A DNA stretch of 64,000 bases from PCC-10605 sp964409355 (GCA_964409355.1 CAYPDC010000005.1:1-64000), one strand, 5' to 3'. Numbered from the stretch's first letter, positions 7,857 to 16,768 are shown. Notes: generated by a model from the sequence alone, not told the origin. A program made the numbers and translations.

Positions 7857-9875
7857 GTGAGCGTCCCAATTATGGCGGCTCCCCCAACTCCTTGGTCAAA
7901 AAACTTAGCCCAGCCCACAGTAGATGACACTGCTTACATTCACTCATTTTCTAATTTAATTGGAGATGTGAAAGTAGGGGCAAATGTTTTGGTTGCACCG
8001 GGTACTTCTATCCGTGCTGATGAAGGAACACCTTTTTATATCGGGGATGGTAGCAATATCCAAGATGGTGTTGTGATTCATGGCTTAGAACAAGGTAGAG
8101 TACAAGGGTATGACGGGAAAGAATATTCCGTCTGGATTGGTGCGGATACCTGTATTACCCACCTAGCATTGATTCATGGTCCTGCTTATGTGGGTAATAA
8201 TTGCTTTATCGGTTTTCGCTCTACGGTATTTAATGCCCGTGTCGGAGATGGTTGCATTGTGATGATGCACGTTTTAATTCAGGATGTAGAAATTCCCCCC
8301 GGCAAATACATTCCTTCTGGGGCGGTGATTACCAACCAGCAACAAGCCGATCGCCTTCCTGATGTGCAACCAGAGGATAGGGAGTTTGCAGCCCATGTGG
8401 TTCATATCAATGAAGCCTTAGTCGCCGGTTATCATTGCTCCCAAAACTCTGCTTGTATCAACCCGATCAGAGAGCAAAATCAAGCCTCGGCACGGGTAGC
8501 TACTTCTAATTATAGTAATGATTATAAATCGGAAACTAATATGAGTTTAAATACAGATATTACTAATCAAGTCAGATCCTTGCTCAGACAAGGCTATAGC
8601 ATTGGCATCGAGCACGCAAATGCTCGTCGTTTTAAAACGAAGTCTTGGTTAACGGGTTCTTTGCAGGGTACGAATGAAAATGCTATTTTAAGAGAACTAG
8701 AGAGCTTACTTCATGAATATCAGGGTGAATATGTTCGTTTAATCGGGGTTGATCCTCAAGCGAAACGCAGAGTAGCGGAGGTGATTATTCAACGCCCTGA
8801 AGATACCCCCGGTCAACCTACTTCTGTCACCACTGTTTCTGCTAAAGTCGATTTAGGCAGTGTTAAGGGTAATGGGAAAGTTAATGGTGGTAGCTATTCT
8901 CAAGGTAATGGACATTGGACTGACGAAATTCGCTCTTTAATTCAAGGTGGTTATAATATTGGTGTCGAACACGCTGACAAACGCCGTTTTCGCACTAAGT
9001 CTTGGTTAATCGCCCCTAGTGTAACTACTAATTCCGTTAATCAGGCGATCGATCAAATTCAAGGCTATTTACAAGATTTTGATGGTGAGTATGTGCAAAT
9101 TGTTGGGGTAGATCCTCAAGCTAAACGTCGTATCACCGAAATCGTCATTCAACGCCCAGGAGAAAATGGTGCGGTGGTGAGCAGAAGTAGCAATGGTGCT
9201 TCTAATGGCTATTCTGCTAATGGTGGAAGCTCAATGTCTTCTGGTGGACTAAGTTCAGAAGCAGTACAACAGGTTCGCTCTTTGTTGGCTCAAGGTTATC
9301 AGATTGGCACCGAGCACGCTGATTTACGCCGTTTCCGTACTAAATCTTGGCAATCTTGCTCTCCCATTACTAGCACTAATGAAGGTCAAGTAATCAGTGC
9401 TTTAGAGGGTTGTATGCGGGATCATGCTGGGGAGTATGTCCGTTTAATCGGTATTGATAGCAACGCGAAACGTCGTGTATTAGAGATGATTATTCAGCGT
9501 CCGGGGGATAATAATTCTTCTGCACCTACTGTTAGCAATAACAATGGTGTATCCAATTCTATCAGTAGCAGTGTTTCTAGTAGCTATGGCACAAGTACCT
9601 ATAATGGCTCTAGTTCCCTAAATTCTGAGACAATTAGCCAAGTTCGTTCTTTATTGGCACAGGGTTATAAAATCGGGACAGAACACGCCGATAAACGCCG
9701 TTTTCGTGCTAAATCTTGGCATTCTTGCTCTCCTATTTCCAGCACCAACGAAAGTCAGGTATTAAATGCCCTTGAAGGTTGCTTAAAAGATCACTCAGGA
9801 GAATATGTCCGTTTGATCGGTATTGATACTAAAGCTAAACGTCGTGTTTTGGAAACCATCATTCAAAGACCGTAA
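7857..9875 (+). CDS. ccmM: Carboxysome scaffold CcmM: gamma-carbonic anhydrase domain plus four Rubisco-small-subunit-like domains
   Basis: CcmM condenses Rubisco and links it to the shell. Residues 1-210 are a left-handed beta-helix gamma-carbonic anhydrase domain, with metal ligands His75, His102 and His107 and the cysteine pair Cys194/Cys200 that in active cyanobacterial CcmM forms a required disulfide. Four SSUL domains follow, at about 232-314, 353-434, 468-549 and 591-672, joined by Gly/Ser/Asn-rich linkers. Only SSUL3 (Cys501/Cys519) and SSUL4 (Cys624/Cys642) hold the redox Cys pair. The start is GTG 7857, set by GGAGG at 7846-7850; ATG 7872 lies too far from it. An in-frame ATG at 8541 (Met229), just before SSUL1, is a candidate internal start for the short M35-type isoform. 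Catalytic activity of the CA domain is inferred from intact residues. Confidence 0.96.
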   Translation: MSVPIMAAPPTPWSKNLAQPTVDDTAYIHSFSNLIGDVKVGANVLVAPGTSIRADEGTPFYIGDGSNIQDGVVIHGLEQGRVQGYDGKEYSVWIGADTCITHLALIHGPAYVGNNCFIGFRSTVFNARVGDGCIVMMHVLIQDVEIPPGKYIPSGAVITNQQQADRLPDVQPEDREFAAHVVHINEALVAGYHCSQNSACINPIREQNQASARVATSNYSNDYKSETNMSLNTDITNQVRSLLRQGYSIGIEHANARRFKTKSWLTGSLQGTNENAILRELESLLHEYQGEYVRLIGVDPQAKRRVAEVIIQRPEDTPGQPTSVTTVSAKVDLGSVKGNGKVNGGSYSQGNGHWTDEIRSLIQGGYNIGVEHADKRRFRTKSWLIAPSVTTNSVNQAIDQIQGYLQDFDGEYVQIVGVDPQAKRRITEIVIQRPGENGAVVSRSSNGASNGYSANGGSSMSSGGLSSEAVQQVRSLLAQGYQIGTEHADLRRFRTKSWQSCSPITSTNEGQVISALEGCMRDHAGEYVRLIGIDSNAKRRVLEMIIQRPGDNNSSAPTVSNNNGVSNSISSSVSSSYGTSTYNGSSSLNSETISQVRSLLAQGYKIGTEHADKRRFRAKSWHSCSPISSTNESQVLNALEGCLKDHSGEYVRLIGIDTKAKRRVLETIIQRP

Positions 9876-9887
9876 TCTTTGAGTAAT

Positions 9888-9965
9888 AAGTAATAAGTAA
9901 AAGGCAACAGGCAAAAGGTACAAGGCAAGGGTTTTTATTCATTCACCTGACACCTGACACCTCTC
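9888..9965. repeat. Tandem heptamers between ccmM and ccmN
   Basis: The stretch reads as heptamers such as AGTAATA, CAACAGG, CAAAAGG and TACAAGG, followed by CACCTGACACCTGACACC. It is an STRR-like array in the 119-bp ccmM-ccmN spacer and does not break the operon direction. Confidence 0.6.
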
Positions 9966-9994
9966 TTAACATTCTTAATTCTAAATTCTTCAGA

Positions 9995-10678
9995 ATGTCT
10001 TTACCCATTCTTCAATCTAGTACGCATGAAACAACCCATGTTCGAGGCGATGTCACTGTTGACTCCTCGGCAATGATTGCGATGGGAGTGATTCTCAATG
10101 CTACCCCCGGCAATAAAATTGTCATTCATGGTGGTGTTTGTTTGGGTATGGGTACTGTTATTACTGCTTATGACGGTGATATTGAAATCAAGGCTAATGC
10201 TATTTTAGGTGCAGGTTGTCTGGTTTTTGGTCATTGTGTTATTGGTCATCAGGCTTCTTTGGGTGCTTCTGTTACTATTTATAATATTAATGTTGATACT
10301 GGAGATGTAATTCCTGCTGGTTCGATAAGAGGCGATCGCACCCGTCAAATTGAGGGAAATTCTTCCGAAGATTCGGACTTGGAAAATAAATCTACATCAC
10401 AAGCTGAATCTGATGTTAACTCATCTCAGGGGGAGGATAATCAGCAAGAAATAGTAGAACCCCCAGAAGGTAAAAAAAATCAAGAGAAGGTTACTTCTAA
10501 AGTGAACAACTCTCAAAAAGAAGATTCTATGGACAAAAGGGAAAAGAAAACCTCCCCTGAAGAAGAATTAAAAGCTGATGTTTGGCAGGAAGAAAGCCGT
10601 CCTAATAGCGATCAGGTAGTGGGCAAGGTTTATATTAATAAGTTATTATTTACTCTTTTTCCCGAAAGAAATATGTAA
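9995..10678 (+). CDS. ccmN: Carboxysome assembly protein CcmN
   Basis: CcmN bridges the CcmM-Rubisco core to the CcmK shell. The 227-residue protein has an N-terminal left-handed beta-helix of hexapeptide repeats (about 1-118), then a charged, low-complexity linker rich in E, S, K and N (about 119-205). The C-terminal amphipathic stretch GKVYINKLLFTLFPE (about 209-224) is the encapsulation peptide that binds CcmK. The layout matches the family well. It closes the carboxysome cluster here; ccmO and Rubisco genes are not in the window. A 226-bp spacer containing repeats follows before miaB. Confidence 0.93.
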   Translation: MSLPILQSSTHETTHVRGDVTVDSSAMIAMGVILNATPGNKIVIHGGVCLGMGTVITAYDGDIEIKANAILGAGCLVFGHCVIGHQASLGASVTIYNINVDTGDVIPAGSIRGDRTRQIEGNSSEDSDLENKSTSQAESDVNSSQGEDNQQEIVEPPEGKKNQEKVTSKVNNSQKEDSMDKREKKTSPEEELKADVWQEESRPNSDQVVGKVYINKLLFTLFPERNM

Positions 10679-10749
10679 TATTATAATTTTTATTATATTT
10701 AAAAGCAACTCTTTAGTTAATTTCTTGTCTTATTGTTAATGGATTTGTT

Positions 10750-10821
10750 TGGTAGGCTGGTTTGAGAGAGTGCATTGAGCGAAGTCGAAATGTATGAGGT
10801 AGCAGGTAGCAGGTTTTAGGT
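10750..10821. repeat. Dispersed repeat with GTGCATTGAGCG and GTAGCAG heptamers
   Basis: The core GTGCATTGAGCGAAGTCGAA, followed by GTAGCAG tandems, recurs with few changes at 42283-42313, where it is again followed by AGCAGGTTT. It occupies the ccmN-miaB spacer. Confidence 0.55.
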
Positions 10822-10904
10822 ATAATCAAACTGACAATCTTCAGCAATTTTTGAGATTAATTTAAAGATGGGAAATTTGTCACTTATTAACTAATTATGA
10901 AATT

Positions 10905-12260
10905 ATGAACCGAGAAAAACGTCTATATCATATCACAACCTTTGGTTGTCAGATGAACAAAGCCGATTCAGAAAGGATGGCAGGAATACTTGAAAATATG
11001 GGCTTTGAGTTTACAGAAGATCCTAACCAAGCTAAGGTAGTTGTTTATAATACTTGTACCATCAGAGATAACGCTGAACAAAAAGTCTATTCCTATTTAG
11101 GCCGACAGGCAAAAAGAAAGCATCAAGAACCAGATTTGACCCTCGTTGTCGCAGGATGTGTGGCGCAACAGGAAGGAGAGCAGTTATTAAGACGTGTTCC
11201 TGAGTTAGACTTAGTTATGGGTCCTCAACACGCTAACCGTTTAGATAGTTTATTAGAACAGGTGTTCGCTGGTAATCAGGTAGTAGCCACTGAACCAATT
11301 CATATCTACGAGGATATTACTAAACCCCGCCGTGATAGTAAGGTTTCTGCTTGGGTGAATATTATTTATGGTTGTAACGAAAGATGTAGTTATTGTGTCG
11401 TTCCCAATGTGAGAGGAGTAGAACAGTCGAGAACTCCAGAAGCAATTAAAGCCGAGATTGAAGAATTAGCTAGGCAGGGTTATAAAGAAATAACTCTTTT
11501 AGGGCAAAATATCGATGCTTACGGACGGGATTTACCCGGAGTGACGGAAACGGGGCGACATAAACATACTTTGACGGATTTACTCTATTATATTCATGAT
11601 ATAGAAGGTATTGAGCGTATTCGTTTTGCTACCTCTCACCCTCGTTATTTTACCGAGCGTTTGATCAAGGCTTGTTATGAATTACCGAAGGTGTGTGAAC
11701 ATTTCCATATTCCTTTTCAATCGGGGGATAATGATATTCTTAAGGCAATGAAACGGGGTTATACCCATGAACGTTATCGGGATATTATTGCTAAAATTCG
11801 GGGATATATGCCTGATGCGGCTATTAGTGCCGATGCGATTGTTGGTTTCCCCACAGAAACGGAGGAGCAATTCCAAAATACCTTAAAATTAGTGGAGGAT
11901 ATTGGTTTTGATCAACTTAACACTGCCGCCTATTCTCCACGCCCTAACACCCCTGCGGCGGAATGGCAAAATCAAATTGATGAACAAGAAAAGAGCGATC
12001 GCCTCCAGAGACTAAACCACTTAGTTGCCATTAAAGCAGGAGAAAGATCCTTAAGATACCAAGACAGAATTGAGGAAGTCTTAGTAGAGGACGTTAACCC
12101 TAAAGATACAACTCAAGTGATGGGAAGAACCAGAGGTAATCGTTTAACTTTCTTTGTCGGAAATTTAGAGGAATTAAAAGGTAAAGTTGTACCAGTAAAA
12201 ATTACGGAAGTTCGAGCCTTTAGTCTTACGGGAAAAGCCTTATCTTTAGCGGTGGTTTAA
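10905..12260 (+). CDS. miaB: tRNA-2-methylthio-N6-dimethylallyladenosine synthase
   Basis: MiaB is a radical-SAM methylthiotransferase that adds the 2-methylthio group to i6A37 of tRNAs reading UNN codons. The 451-residue protein has the N-terminal UPF0004 domain with its three cysteines (TFGCQMNKADSE near 13, a TCT motif near 49, VAGCVAQQ near 85). The radical-SAM CNERCSYC motif follows near residues 157-164, and a C-terminal TRAM domain covers about 380-450. GCQMNKAD and the overall length favour MiaB over MtaB or RimO. It is a stand-alone gene followed by a dispersed inverted repeat and tRNA-Gly. Confidence 0.94.
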   Translation: MNREKRLYHITTFGCQMNKADSERMAGILENMGFEFTEDPNQAKVVVYNTCTIRDNAEQKVYSYLGRQAKRKHQEPDLTLVVAGCVAQQEGEQLLRRVPELDLVMGPQHANRLDSLLEQVFAGNQVVATEPIHIYEDITKPRRDSKVSAWVNIIYGCNERCSYCVVPNVRGVEQSRTPEAIKAEIEELARQGYKEITLLGQNIDAYGRDLPGVTETGRHKHTLTDLLYYIHDIEGIERIRFATSHPRYFTERLIKACYELPKVCEHFHIPFQSGDNDILKAMKRGYTHERYRDIIAKIRGYMPDAAISADAIVGFPTETEEQFQNTLKLVEDIGFDQLNTAAYSPRPNTPAAEWQNQIDEQEKSDRLQRLNHLVAIKAGERSLRYQDRIEEVLVEDVNPKDTTQVMGRTRGNRLTFFVGNLEELKGKVVPVKITEVRAFSLTGKALSLAVV

Positions 12261-12277
12261 CTAAAAATACTCACATT

Positions 12278-12365
12278 ACCTGAGTTCGGAGTTCGGAGTT
12301 AAACGTTATGAATAGTAAGGCACTTAATCGCTTATTTTACAAGGTTTTCTACATCGAACTCAGGT
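12278..12365. repeat. Inverted repeat of the ACCTGAGTTCGG family after miaB
   Basis: ACCTGAGTTCG (12278-12288) pairs with CGAACTCAGGT (12355-12365): perfect 11-bp arms around 66 bases. The left arm is followed by a GAGTTCG tandem. It begins 18 bp after the miaB stop and lies before the tRNA-Gly gene, which runs on the other strand. Confidence 0.7.
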
Positions 12366-12418
12366 GAATCATACTCAAATCCTGATCGAAGAATGAAAGC
12401 AAATTATTTTTGTTTAAA

Positions 12419-12489
12419 AGCGGATGGGGGGAATCGAACCCCCATCATTAGCTTGGAAGGCTAAGGTTTTACCACTAAACTACATCCGC
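12419..12489 (-). tRNA. tRNA-Gly (anticodon UCC)
   Basis: On the minus strand the sequence folds as a full cloverleaf: acceptor GCGGATG/CATCCGC, D arm with AGTGGTAAAAC, anticodon stem TTAGC/GCTAA enclosing CTTCCAA (anticodon TCC), and T arm GGGGG/CCCCC with loop TTCGATT. The discriminator is U and no CCA is encoded. It is 71 nt long with no intron. Confidence 0.95.
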
Positions 12490-12673
12490 ATATTTATATC
12501 TATCAACACTTTGACCATTATAACAATAAATTTTTGATTTGACAAGACAAATAGTCCCAGAAAATATAGTCGAATAGAACATAGACTGGAATAAAACAAA
12601 AAAGTATTCCCAATCTAGGATAAATAAATCGTTTACAGTATAATCTCAAGTAGAAGGTCTTTATCTTTAAGCT

Positions 12674-12692
12674 GAAGAATTTGTTATTCTTC
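12674..12692 (+). promoter_or_regulatory. Small hairpin just before the STAS-sugar transferase start
   Basis: GAAGAAT (12674-12680) and ATTCTTC (12686-12692) form a perfect 7-bp stem with loop TTGTT, ending 10 bp before the ATG at 12703. It covers the region where a ribosome site would be expected. A role in translation control is speculative. Confidence 0.35.
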
Positions 12693-12702
12693 TGAAAAAT
12701 AT

Positions 12703-13611
12703 ATGATTTTTGTAACTGTTGGTAAAGAGTATCCTCAATGGCTCGATCAAGGATTAGTTGAGAAAATTATTTTGGATTTTGCTAGAACTAAAATTATCGA
12801 TAGTAGTGGTGTTGGTTCTTTAGTAGCTTTGATGAAATTTACGAGGGAAAAAAATATTGTTTTACAAATTTGGAGTATTACCCCTCAAGTAACAGAGGTA
12901 TTTTCCCTGATTGGAATGCAAAAAGTTCTCTCGATTATACCCCATACAGAACCTACGACACCTATTGCCAACTCTACCTTAAAGGATTTCCCCGCCGCAA
13001 TGCATCCTTCAGTGCGATCGAAAACTAAGCGTTTAATGGATATTGTCGGTGGCTTAATTGGTTTGGCAGTGGTAGGAATTTTATTTATTCCCGTTGCGAT
13101 CGCCATTAAGTTAGATAGCCCAGGTCCTGTTTTGTTTAGTCAAACTCGTTGCGGTTGGATGGGTAAGAGATTCAAGATTTGGAAGTTTCGCTCCATGGTG
13201 ACAAATGCGGAAGCCCTTAAAGCCACTATTGACAATCAGGCTCAAGGAGCATTTTTTAAAAATGAGAATGATCCTCGTATTACTCGTGTCGGTCGCTTTT
13301 TGCGTAAAACCAGTTTAGATGAATTCCCTCAGTTTTGGAATGTGGTAAAAGGAGATATGAGTTTAATTGGCACTCGTCCCCCAACTCCTGATGAAGTAGA
13401 GCGGTATGAAGTTCCCAACTGGCAAAGATTAGATGTGCGCCCTGGCTTAAGTGGTGAATGGCAGGTAAATGGGCGATCGAAGATCCGGGATTTTGAAGAC
13501 GTGATTAAACTTGATTTGCGTTATCAGGAAAACTGGAGTTTAGTGTACGACTTAAAGTTAATTTTCAAAACCATCATCGTGATTTTTTCCAAAGATTCTG
13601 GTGCGGCTTAA
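12703..13611 (+). CDS. STAS domain fused to a bacterial sugar transferase
   Basis: Residues 1-85 form a STAS (anti-anti-sigma) domain with the phosphoacceptor-type motif IIDSSGVGSLV near residue 31. About 105-300 is a bacterial sugar transferase of the WcaJ/RfbP type, which moves a sugar-1-phosphate onto undecaprenyl phosphate to begin exopolysaccharide synthesis. The transferase has one hydrophobic segment (about 110-130), then KFRSM, the DEFPQFWNV block and RPGLSGEWQVNGRS. The first STAS strand is short for the family: an in-frame stop at 12673 leaves little room upstream, and ATG 12703 is the first usable start. The last bases overlap a convergent truncated anti-sigma ATPase, the expected partner of a STAS domain. 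Control of polysaccharide initiation by partner switching is inference. Confidence 0.88.
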   Translation: MIFVTVGKEYPQWLDQGLVEKIILDFARTKIIDSSGVGSLVALMKFTREKNIVLQIWSITPQVTEVFSLIGMQKVLSIIPHTEPTTPIANSTLKDFPAAMHPSVRSKTKRLMDIVGGLIGLAVVGILFIPVAIAIKLDSPGPVLFSQTRCGWMGKRFKIWKFRSMVTNAEALKATIDNQAQGAFFKNENDPRITRVGRFLRKTSLDEFPQFWNVVKGDMSLIGTRPPTPDEVERYEVPNWQRLDVRPGLSGEWQVNGRSKIRDFEDVIKLDLRYQENWSLVYDLKLIFKTIIVIFSKDSGAA

Positions 13612-13931
13612 AACAGAGGCGATCGCATCTTCAGACAATTGCGTTGATGTGATTTCTGACTATAATGGATGCTCCAACTATGTTCATCTCTGAGTTTGAG
13701 AAAAAAAATAAAACCCCACTGAGATTCTCTTTCCCATAAATTAATGTCATCAGACTGGATTAGGCTTTGCAAATTGTCTAAAGCACAAGTCAAATCGAAA
13801 AACTCGCCACGATCAAAAATCTGAATCTCTAAATACTGACTGGTAATTTCCAGTTGTAAATCAATATTATTTACTAATTTTAATGATTGTTCTTGCTCAT
13901 TTTTAAACCCTTTCTTCCCATGCCTCCCCAT
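13608..13931 (-). CDS. Truncated RsbW-like anti-sigma ATPase (HATPase_c_2)
   Basis: The 107-residue product has the later half of an anti-sigma serine kinase ATPase fold. LEIQIFDRGEFFDL matches the usual D-x-G box region, and WGFIFFLKLRDEHS with a later N-C-L-K resembles the conserved end (G-L-x-L-x3-L-x-D, then N-x-L). The N-terminal helix with the N box (E-x3-N-A-x2-H) is absent. An in-frame TAG lies 21 bases before the ATG, and just beyond it sits a CGAACTCAGGT repeat. The gene is therefore probably a 5'-truncated remnant, or it starts in a disrupted way. It converges on and overlaps the STAS-sugar transferase by 4 bp. Family identity is moderately certain; function in this form is doubtful. 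Confidence 0.55.
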   Translation of the reverse strand: MGRHGKKGFKNEQEQSLKLVNNIDLQLEITSQYLEIQIFDRGEFFDLTCALDNLQSLIQSDDINLWERESQWGFIFFLKLRDEHSWSIHYSQKSHQRNCLKMRSPLF

Positions 13932-13954
13932 CTTACTTTTACCATTTTTCTTCT

Positions 13955-13997
13955 ATCGAACTCAGGTTATGTTGGGTTACGCTATCGCTAACCCAAC
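13955..13997. repeat. CGAACTCAGGT end plus GTTGGGTTA hairpin
   Basis: CGAACTCAGGT (13956-13966) is followed by GTTGGGTTA (13971-13979) and TAACCCAAC (13989-13997), perfect 9-bp arms around CGCTATCGC. The hairpin lies 30 bp beyond the atpG (gamma) stop and may end the atp transcript, although it is also a common mobile hairpin in cyanobacterial spacers. Confidence 0.65.
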
Positions 13998-14027
13998 CTG
14001 CACGGTTACTAATATAACTAAACTATT

Positions 14028-14975
14028 CTATTCTAAAGAGTTTGCACCGGCTACAACCTCAAGAATTTGCTGAGTAATAGAAGCCTGACGAGCCTTGTTA
14101 TAAGACAACGTCAAAGTTTTCATTAAATCACTAGCATTTTCACTAGCATTGTTCATCGCTGTCATTCGAGCGGCTAACTCACTAGCGGCAGATTCTTGTA
14201 AGGCTCTTAATAACTGGTTGTTTATATATAAGGGTAAGAGAGAATCTAAAATTTGAACGGGATCTTGTTCAAAAATCATATCTCTGGGAAAATCGCCGAC
14301 AGAAGTAGTAACGGCTTCTCTTTCTACTTGGAAATTTCCACTGCGCACGGTTAAGCGGAAGATTTCATCATCTTTCACCTCTAAGCCTTGAGGAGTTAAA
14401 GGTAAAAGGGTTTGAATGATGGGTTTAGAACTAATTAAGGACACAAACCGAGTATAAATTAACTCGACCCTATCTACTATATTGGAGAAGAATAAAGAGA
14501 TTAACTCATCAGAGATATTCTGAGAATCTTTTGCGGTGGGGATTTGCTCTAAACCATAAAAAGTGTTACTGATAGGTTCTTCCCGGCGTTTAAAATACTG
14601 TTCCGCTTTTCTCCCAACAGTGATATAAGTATAGTTGAGACCTTGACTTTTTAATTCTGCCGCTCTTTGTTCCGCTCTTTTTATGATACTTGTGTTATAA
14701 CTACCACATAAGCCACGATCGCCCGTCACGACTAAGAGGGCAACGGTATTAACTTCTCTTTCGTTGAGTAAAGGTAAATCCACATCCTCAAAACGGAGAC
14801 GATTTTGTAAACCGTATAAAACTTGAGCGAGGGTATCAGCAAAAGGACGAGTTGCAGTAACTTGTTCTTGAGCCCGTCTTACCTTTGCCGCCGCCACTAA
14901 TCGCATCGCCTCAGTAATTTTCTTCGTATTTTTTACTGAATCAATCCGATCTCGAATTGCTTTTAAGTTAGACAT
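14028..14975 (-). CDS. atpG: ATP synthase gamma subunit
   Basis: The gamma subunit is the central rotor shaft of F1. The 315-residue protein begins MSNLKAIRDRIDSVKNTKKI and ends with the paired helix QQILEVVAGANSLE, both diagnostic. The longer length compared with E. coli reflects the cyanobacterial/chloroplast-type insertion near residues 195-235. It is the last gene of the minus-strand atp operon, separated from atpA by a 202-bp spacer crowded with hairpin repeats. The start is ATG 14975. The beta and epsilon genes are elsewhere, the usual cyanobacterial arrangement. Confidence 0.96.
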   Translation of the reverse strand: MSNLKAIRDRIDSVKNTKKITEAMRLVAAAKVRRAQEQVTATRPFADTLAQVLYGLQNRLRFEDVDLPLLNEREVNTVALLVVTGDRGLCGSYNTSIIKRAEQRAAELKSQGLNYTYITVGRKAEQYFKRREEPISNTFYGLEQIPTAKDSQNISDELISLFFSNIVDRVELIYTRFVSLISSKPIIQTLLPLTPQGLEVKDDEIFRLTVRSGNFQVEREAVTTSVGDFPRDMIFEQDPVQILDSLLPLYINNQLLRALQESAASELAARMTAMNNASENASDLMKTLTLSYNKARQASITQQILEVVAGANSLE

Positions 14976-15009
14976 AATCTTAATATTGAGGTTAACAGTT
15001 GATAATTGA

Positions 15010-15163
15010 CAACTATCTGTTGAGGGAGATTTGGGACCCCCTCTAACCCCCCTTTATAAGGAGGGGGATAAATTCAAGAAGGAAGGTGATACTAAAAATA
15101 AATGATATGTAGGGTGGGCAATTGCCCACCAATTAACCCCTGTCAAACAGGCATCTTGCCTGT
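15010..15163. repeat. Cluster of hairpin repeats in the atpA-atpG spacer
   Basis: Three separate palindromic elements sit here. A C-rich tract CCCCCCTTTATAAGGAGGGGG lies at about 15047-15067. GGTGGGCAATTGCCCACC, a perfect 18-bp palindrome, is at 15113-15130. ACAGGCA-tct-TGCCTGT is at 15147-15163. Related copies of the second and third occur at 20574-20590 and 17923-17939. They interrupt a normally compact operon and may affect atpG expression or act as processing sites. Confidence 0.7.
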
Positions 15164-15177
15164 AAAAAAGAAATTAA

Positions 15178-16689
15178 TTAAGCGTTAAATGCTTGTTTCG
15201 CTTCAGCAACTGCCTCTTTTAATATGGCTTCCGCTTCGTCAGTTAATTTCTTCTCAGTGTTAATAATTTCCACAAATTTGGGCTTACTGTTTTTGATATA
15301 GTTGCGTAAGCTAGTGACAAAATCTTGTACTTTCTCAACGGCAATATCATCTAATAACCCGTTAATACCAGTGTAAACCTGAGCTACTTGTTCCCAAACC
15401 GCTAAAGGAAAGTTTTGAGGCTGTTTAAGTAACTGGCGTAAACGTTGCCCACGAGCAAGTTGTGCTTGAGTAGCTGCGTCTAAGTCAGAGGCAAATTGAG
15501 AGAATGCCTCTAATTCAGCAAACTGTGCTAATTCTAATTTTAATTTACCTGCAACCTGTTTCATTGCTTTGGTTTGAGCCGCAGAACCCACACGGGATAC
15601 GGAGATACCAGCGTTAATGGCGGGGCGGAAACCAGCGTTGAATAAGTCAGAAGATAAGAAGATTTGTCCGTCAGTAATAGAAATTACGTTGGTAGGAATA
15701 TAAGCGGATACGTCTCCTGCTTGAGTTTCGATGATAGGTAATGCAGTCATACTTCCACCACCTAACTCATCATTGAGTTTAGCCGCTCTTTCTAATAGGC
15801 GAGAGTGTAAGTAGAATACGTCACCGGGATACGCTTCCCGTCCGGGAGGGCGACGTAATAACAAGGACATCTGACGGTAAGCCTGAGCCTGTTTGGATAA
15901 ATCATCGTAAATTACGAGGGTTGCTTTTCCTTTGTACATAAAATACTCGGCGATGGCAGCTCCTGTGTAGGGTGCTAAGTATTGTAAGGTAGCAGGATCG
16001 TTGGCGTTAGCCGCCACAACTACGGTGTAATCTAAAGCACGTTTTTCTCTTAAGGTATCAACCACGTTAGCAACGGTGGAAGCCTTTTGTCCGATGGCAA
16101 CGTAAACACAAATTACGTCTTCGGATTGTTGGTTAATGATGGTGTCAACGGCGATCGCAGTTTTCCCAGTTTGTCTGTCACCGATGATTAACTCCCGTTG
16201 TCCTCTACCTACAGGGATCATAGCGTCGATGGCAGTAATACCAGTTTGCATAGGCTCACAAACGGACTTACGATCAACGATACCGGGGGCAGGGGATTCA
16301 ATTAAACGAGTATCATTGGTTTCGATGTCCCCTTTACCATCAATGGGACGAGCTAAAGCATCTAAGACTCTACCCACTAAAGCCTCCCCCACGGGAATTT
16401 GCGCGATCTTACCAGTAGTTTTAACACTGCTACCTTCTTGGATGTCTAAACCATCACCCATTAACACCGCACCGACGTTGTCTTGTTCGAGGTTAAGAGC
16501 GATACCGACAGTACCATCTTCAAATTCTAATAACTCCCCCGCCATAGCTTGGTCTAAACCGTAGATACGGGCAGTTCCGTCCCCCACCTGTAATACCGTT
16601 CCAACATTAGAAACTTGAACCTGTTGGTCATAAGATTCAATCTGTTGGCGAATAATGCTACTAATTTCGTCTGGTCTAATTGCTACCAT
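15178..16689 (-). CDS. atpA: ATP synthase alpha subunit
   Basis: The alpha subunit is the non-catalytic nucleotide-binding partner of beta in the F1 head. The 503-residue protein has Walker A GDRQTGKT at 170-177, the LVIYDDLSKQA region near 264, and the alpha-type SRVGSAAQ motif near residue 364. Length and sequence are standard. It lies 79 bp after atpH in the operon. The start is ATG 16689 (MVAIRPDEIS), as in other cyanobacteria. Confidence 0.98.
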   Translation of the reverse strand: MVAIRPDEISSIIRQQIESYDQQVQVSNVGTVLQVGDGTARIYGLDQAMAGELLEFEDGTVGIALNLEQDNVGAVLMGDGLDIQEGSSVKTTGKIAQIPVGEALVGRVLDALARPIDGKGDIETNDTRLIESPAPGIVDRKSVCEPMQTGITAIDAMIPVGRGQRELIIGDRQTGKTAIAVDTIINQQSEDVICVYVAIGQKASTVANVVDTLREKRALDYTVVVAANANDPATLQYLAPYTGAAIAEYFMYKGKATLVIYDDLSKQAQAYRQMSLLLRRPPGREAYPGDVFYLHSRLLERAAKLNDELGGGSMTALPIIETQAGDVSAYIPTNVISITDGQIFLSSDLFNAGFRPAINAGISVSRVGSAAQTKAMKQVAGKLKLELAQFAELEAFSQFASDLDAATQAQLARGQRLRQLLKQPQNFPLAVWEQVAQVYTGINGLLDDIAVEKVQDFVTSLRNYIKNSKPKFVEIINTEKKLTDEAEAILKEAVAEAKQAFNA

Positions 16690-16768
16690 TTTCCTTATTT
16701 TTAGTTACTAAAATAATAGTTTGCTTATCAATTTTGCTCTAGATACGGAATTTAACTTTAGTTTAATC

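Noticed and set aside
16136..16564. 142-residue plus-strand ORF inside atpA
   Set aside because: It mirrors codon bias of atpA on the other strand; low-complexity Ser/Pro/Ile composition.
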